Assembly (NCBI GenBank): GCA_020720945.1
Contig: DYNR01000117.1
Location: 1-7,510 of the forward strand
DNA: 7,510 bases
Direction: 5' to 3'
Source: Chthoniobacter flavus
GTDB taxonomy: Bacteria > Verrucomicrobiota > Verrucomicrobiia > Chthoniobacterales > DYNR01
Position 1 is the first letter of the stretch. Each line of letters starts with the position of its first letter. The notes under the pieces are model-generated. The model was not told the DNA's origin, did not search any database, and saw only the letters and a program-made list of their open reading frames with translations. The position numbers and the translations under genes are program-made. Of this stretch, positions 5,823 through 7,510 are shown piece by piece.

Positions 5823-7508
5823 CTAAAAATTGGGAATCTGCCCCTTGCCCCCCTTCCGAAAAATTGTCCGCACCGGATGACAGTCAAGGATGTTTCCTTG
5901 AATGCCCCCGAGCTTTTCAGAATCGTAAAGTTGGATGCCGACATAGTAGTAAAGAGGAAATACGGGAGCTTGCTCGACGACTAACAGTTCTTCGGCTCGT
6001 TGGAGAGTTTTCATCCTCTCGCCTCCCCTCTCCCCCCCGGCCCTCGCCAAGAACTGATCGTAAAGCTCGCTGCCCCATCCTGTACGATTATTGCCCTCTC
6101 CTGCAAGAAACATATCCAAGAATGTGTTGGGATCTGGATAGTCCCCGATCCAACTGGACCGCGCGATGGCGTAATCGAGCGAACTCAACGAATTCAAATA
6201 AACTTTCCACTCCTGCCGCGCCAGATGGATGTTCACCCCTAACTCTTTCTTCCACACGCTTTGCAACTCGACCGCGATGGCTTCGTTCAGCTCGCCTTCG
6301 CTGTAAAGATAACTGGAAAGAGGAAACCCCTTCCCCCCAGGATACCCCGCTTCCGCAAGCAACTTCCTGGCTTCTGCCGGATCATAGGGCAACCCTTCGC
6401 TCCCTGGATACCCTTGCAACCCCGGCGGAACAAACCCCTCTGCCGCCACTTCTCCCGCCCTGGTAATCCTCCGCACCAACTCGCCTTTGTCCACCGCCAT
6501 CCCAAAAGCTTTCCTCACCCTCGCATCGTCGAATGGCTGCCTCGTGGCATTGAACCGCAAAAAATAAACTCCGAGAAACGCTGCCGCATGAAAATCCCTC
6601 CGCACCATCACTTCGCGCATGAGCGAAGGCGGAATCAACCCTTTATCCATGATCAAATCGGCGGCCCCACTCGCGTAAAAATTGAATGCCGTATTGGCTT
6701 TGCTGATGGGCAAAATATCTACCGTTTCTAACGCGACCGCCCCCGCATCCCAATAGCTCGGGTTTTTCTTCAACCGTATCCGGTCGTTGATCTTCCACTC
6801 TTCCAAAAGATACGGCCCGTTTCCCACCAACTTCCCGGGCTTGATCCAATCGTCGCCTTCTCTCTCCAACAAGTCAGAACGCACGGGATACAGAGTGAAA
6901 AAAGAACACAAATCTAAAAAATACGGCGCGGGATTTTCGAGCGTGACTTCGAGCGTTTTCTCGTCCACCGCCCGCACCCCGACCTGCGAAAAATCCCGGA
7001 TTTTCCCCGTGGAAAAATCCTGCGCATTCTTCACGCAAAATAGCTGGTAGTTGTATTGGGCCCCCGTCCCCGGCTCCAGCACCCGCTTCCACGACTCCAA
7101 AAAATCTTGGGCCGTGACGGGCTTGCCGTCGCTCCACACCGCATCAGGACGCAAAAAAAACCGGTATTCTTTGCCGTCCTCGGATACCGTCCACCGCTCC
7201 GCGCTACCAGCCTCGGAGGTCCCGTCCGCTTTTTTTCGCAACAACCCTTCGAACAGCTCTCCCGCAATCCGCCCTTCGGGCTGCCCGGTCATGATTGCCG
7301 GGTCGAGAGTCTCCGGCTCGGCTCCGTTGATGAAAACGAAATCGGCTTTTTTTCTATCGGAGGAACACGCGGGCAACAGCGCGAACACGAGCGCAACGAC
7401 AAGAAAAAAAAACCCGCGCGCCGCCCTTCTAGATTCAACCTGAATCCGTGAGATCAATGCAAAGAATATCTGTAAGGCATTGGAGCGAAAGGGCTTGGAA
7501 AAAACCAA
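5823..7508 (-). CDS. OppA-type peptide ABC transporter substrate-binding lipoprotein (start uncertain)
   Basis: Up to 561 residues, a family 5 extracellular solute-binding protein that captures oligopeptides for an ABC importer. A hydrophobic segment GFFFLVVALVFALLPAC (32-48) ends in a lipobox-like LPAC, so Cys48 is the probable lipidated residue and the mature protein is membrane-anchored on the outside. OppA-type signatures: NGAEPETLDP (61-70), VWSDGKPVTAQDF (124-136), NGPYLLEEWK (230-239), FNATRQPFDDARVRKAF (319-335), LPYDPAEARKLLAEAGYP (373-390) and WIGDYPDPNTFLDMF (453-467). The stop is TAG at 5825-5823. The first codon available in the window is a TTG at 7508, right at the edge. An in-frame TTG at 7457 would give a more normal 31-residue signal peptide with a basic n-region, but it has no clear Shine-Dalgarno. 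The true start may also lie outside the window. No permease or ATPase subunits follow it, so its transporter partners must be upstream or elsewhere. Confidence 0.95.
   Translation of the reverse strand: MVFSKPFRSNALQIFFALISRIQVESRRAARGFFFLVVALVFALLPACSSDRKKADFVFINGAEPETLDPAIMTGQPEGRIAGELFEGLLRKKADGTSEAGSAERWTVSEDGKEYRFFLRPDAVWSDGKPVTAQDFLESWKRVLEPGTGAQYNYQLFCVKNAQDFSTGKIRDFSQVGVRAVDEKTLEVTLENPAPYFLDLCSFFTLYPVRSDLLEREGDDWIKPGKLVGNGPYLLEEWKINDRIRLKKNPSYWDAGAVALETVDILPISKANTAFNFYASGAADLIMDKGLIPPSLMREVMVRRDFHAAAFLGVYFLRFNATRQPFDDARVRKAFGMAVDKGELVRRITRAGEVAAEGFVPPGLQGYPGSEGLPYDPAEARKLLAEAGYPGGKGFPLSSYLYSEGELNEAIAVELQSVWKKELGVNIHLARQEWKVYLNSLSSLDYAIARSSWIGDYPDPNTFLDMFLAGEGNNRTGWGSELYDQFLARAGGERGGERMKTLQRAEELLVVEQAPVFPLYYYVGIQLYDSEKLGGIQGNILDCHPVRTIFRKGGKGQIPNF
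7432..7446. repeat. Short perfect dyad near the 5' end of the binding-protein gene
   Basis: GATTCA (7432-7437) and TGAATC (7441-7446) are exact inverted copies separated by three bases (ACC). The dyad lies within the first codons of the OppA-type gene, just downstream of the alternative TTG start at 7457. It could be an operator-like site or a small mRNA hairpin that affects initiation, but a 6-bp dyad is short enough to be chance. Confidence 0.25.
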
Positions 7509-7510
7509 GG

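Noticed and set aside
7494..7509. CTTGG-AAAAAA-CCAAG hairpin at the right edge
   Set aside because: It is only a 5-bp stem, inside the open frame of the binding-protein gene and cut by the window edge. It is too weak to call.

Overview
The window is a tightly packed stretch of a Gram-negative bacterial chromosome. All six recognisable genes lie on the minus strand and read right to left. A permease of the lipopolysaccharide export system and a lipoprotein signal peptide imply an outer membrane. GC content is moderate in the genes, and the coding strand is strongly G-over-C. The mix of genes (OppA-type binding protein, LptF/LptG permease, trpC, ruvB, a sigma-like membrane protein, and a CobK joined to a ThrH-type phosphatase) suggests Verrucomicrobiota, perhaps Opitutae. 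That assignment is a weak inference from gene families and style, not a demonstrated one.

Layout in the direction of transcription: (1) 7508-5823, an OppA-type peptide-binding lipoprotein whose true start is unclear at the window edge; (2) 5808-4693, an LptF/LptG-family permease; (3) 4679-3849, trpC, indole-3-glycerol-phosphate synthase; (4) 3843-2794, ruvB, the Holliday-junction branch-migration motor; (5) 2760-1612, a protein with a degenerate ECF-sigma-like N-terminus, one membrane span and an extracytoplasmic domain; (6) 1568-216, a two-domain protein, precorrin-6A reductase (CobK/CbiJ) followed by a complete ThrH-like HAD phosphatase. Gaps between genes are 14, 13, 5, 33 and 43 nt, so one transcript is likely. 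Positions 1-215 hold no gene I can support; they are AT-rich and contain an inverted repeat.

The first four genes are envelope, uptake and housekeeping functions with no obvious shared pathway. The two least ordinary items are at the downstream end. The CobK-ThrH fusion joins a cobalamin (corrin ring) reductase to a phosphatase/phosphotransferase with all four HAD motifs in place. This invites the idea that the second domain serves a phosphate-transfer or phosphate-removal step of cobalamin assembly. The gene just upstream looks like a sigma factor that has lost core features and become tethered to the membrane, with a C-terminal part reminiscent of anti-sigma sensor domains. No RNA genes, CRISPR arrays, insertion sequences or convincing promoters were seen.
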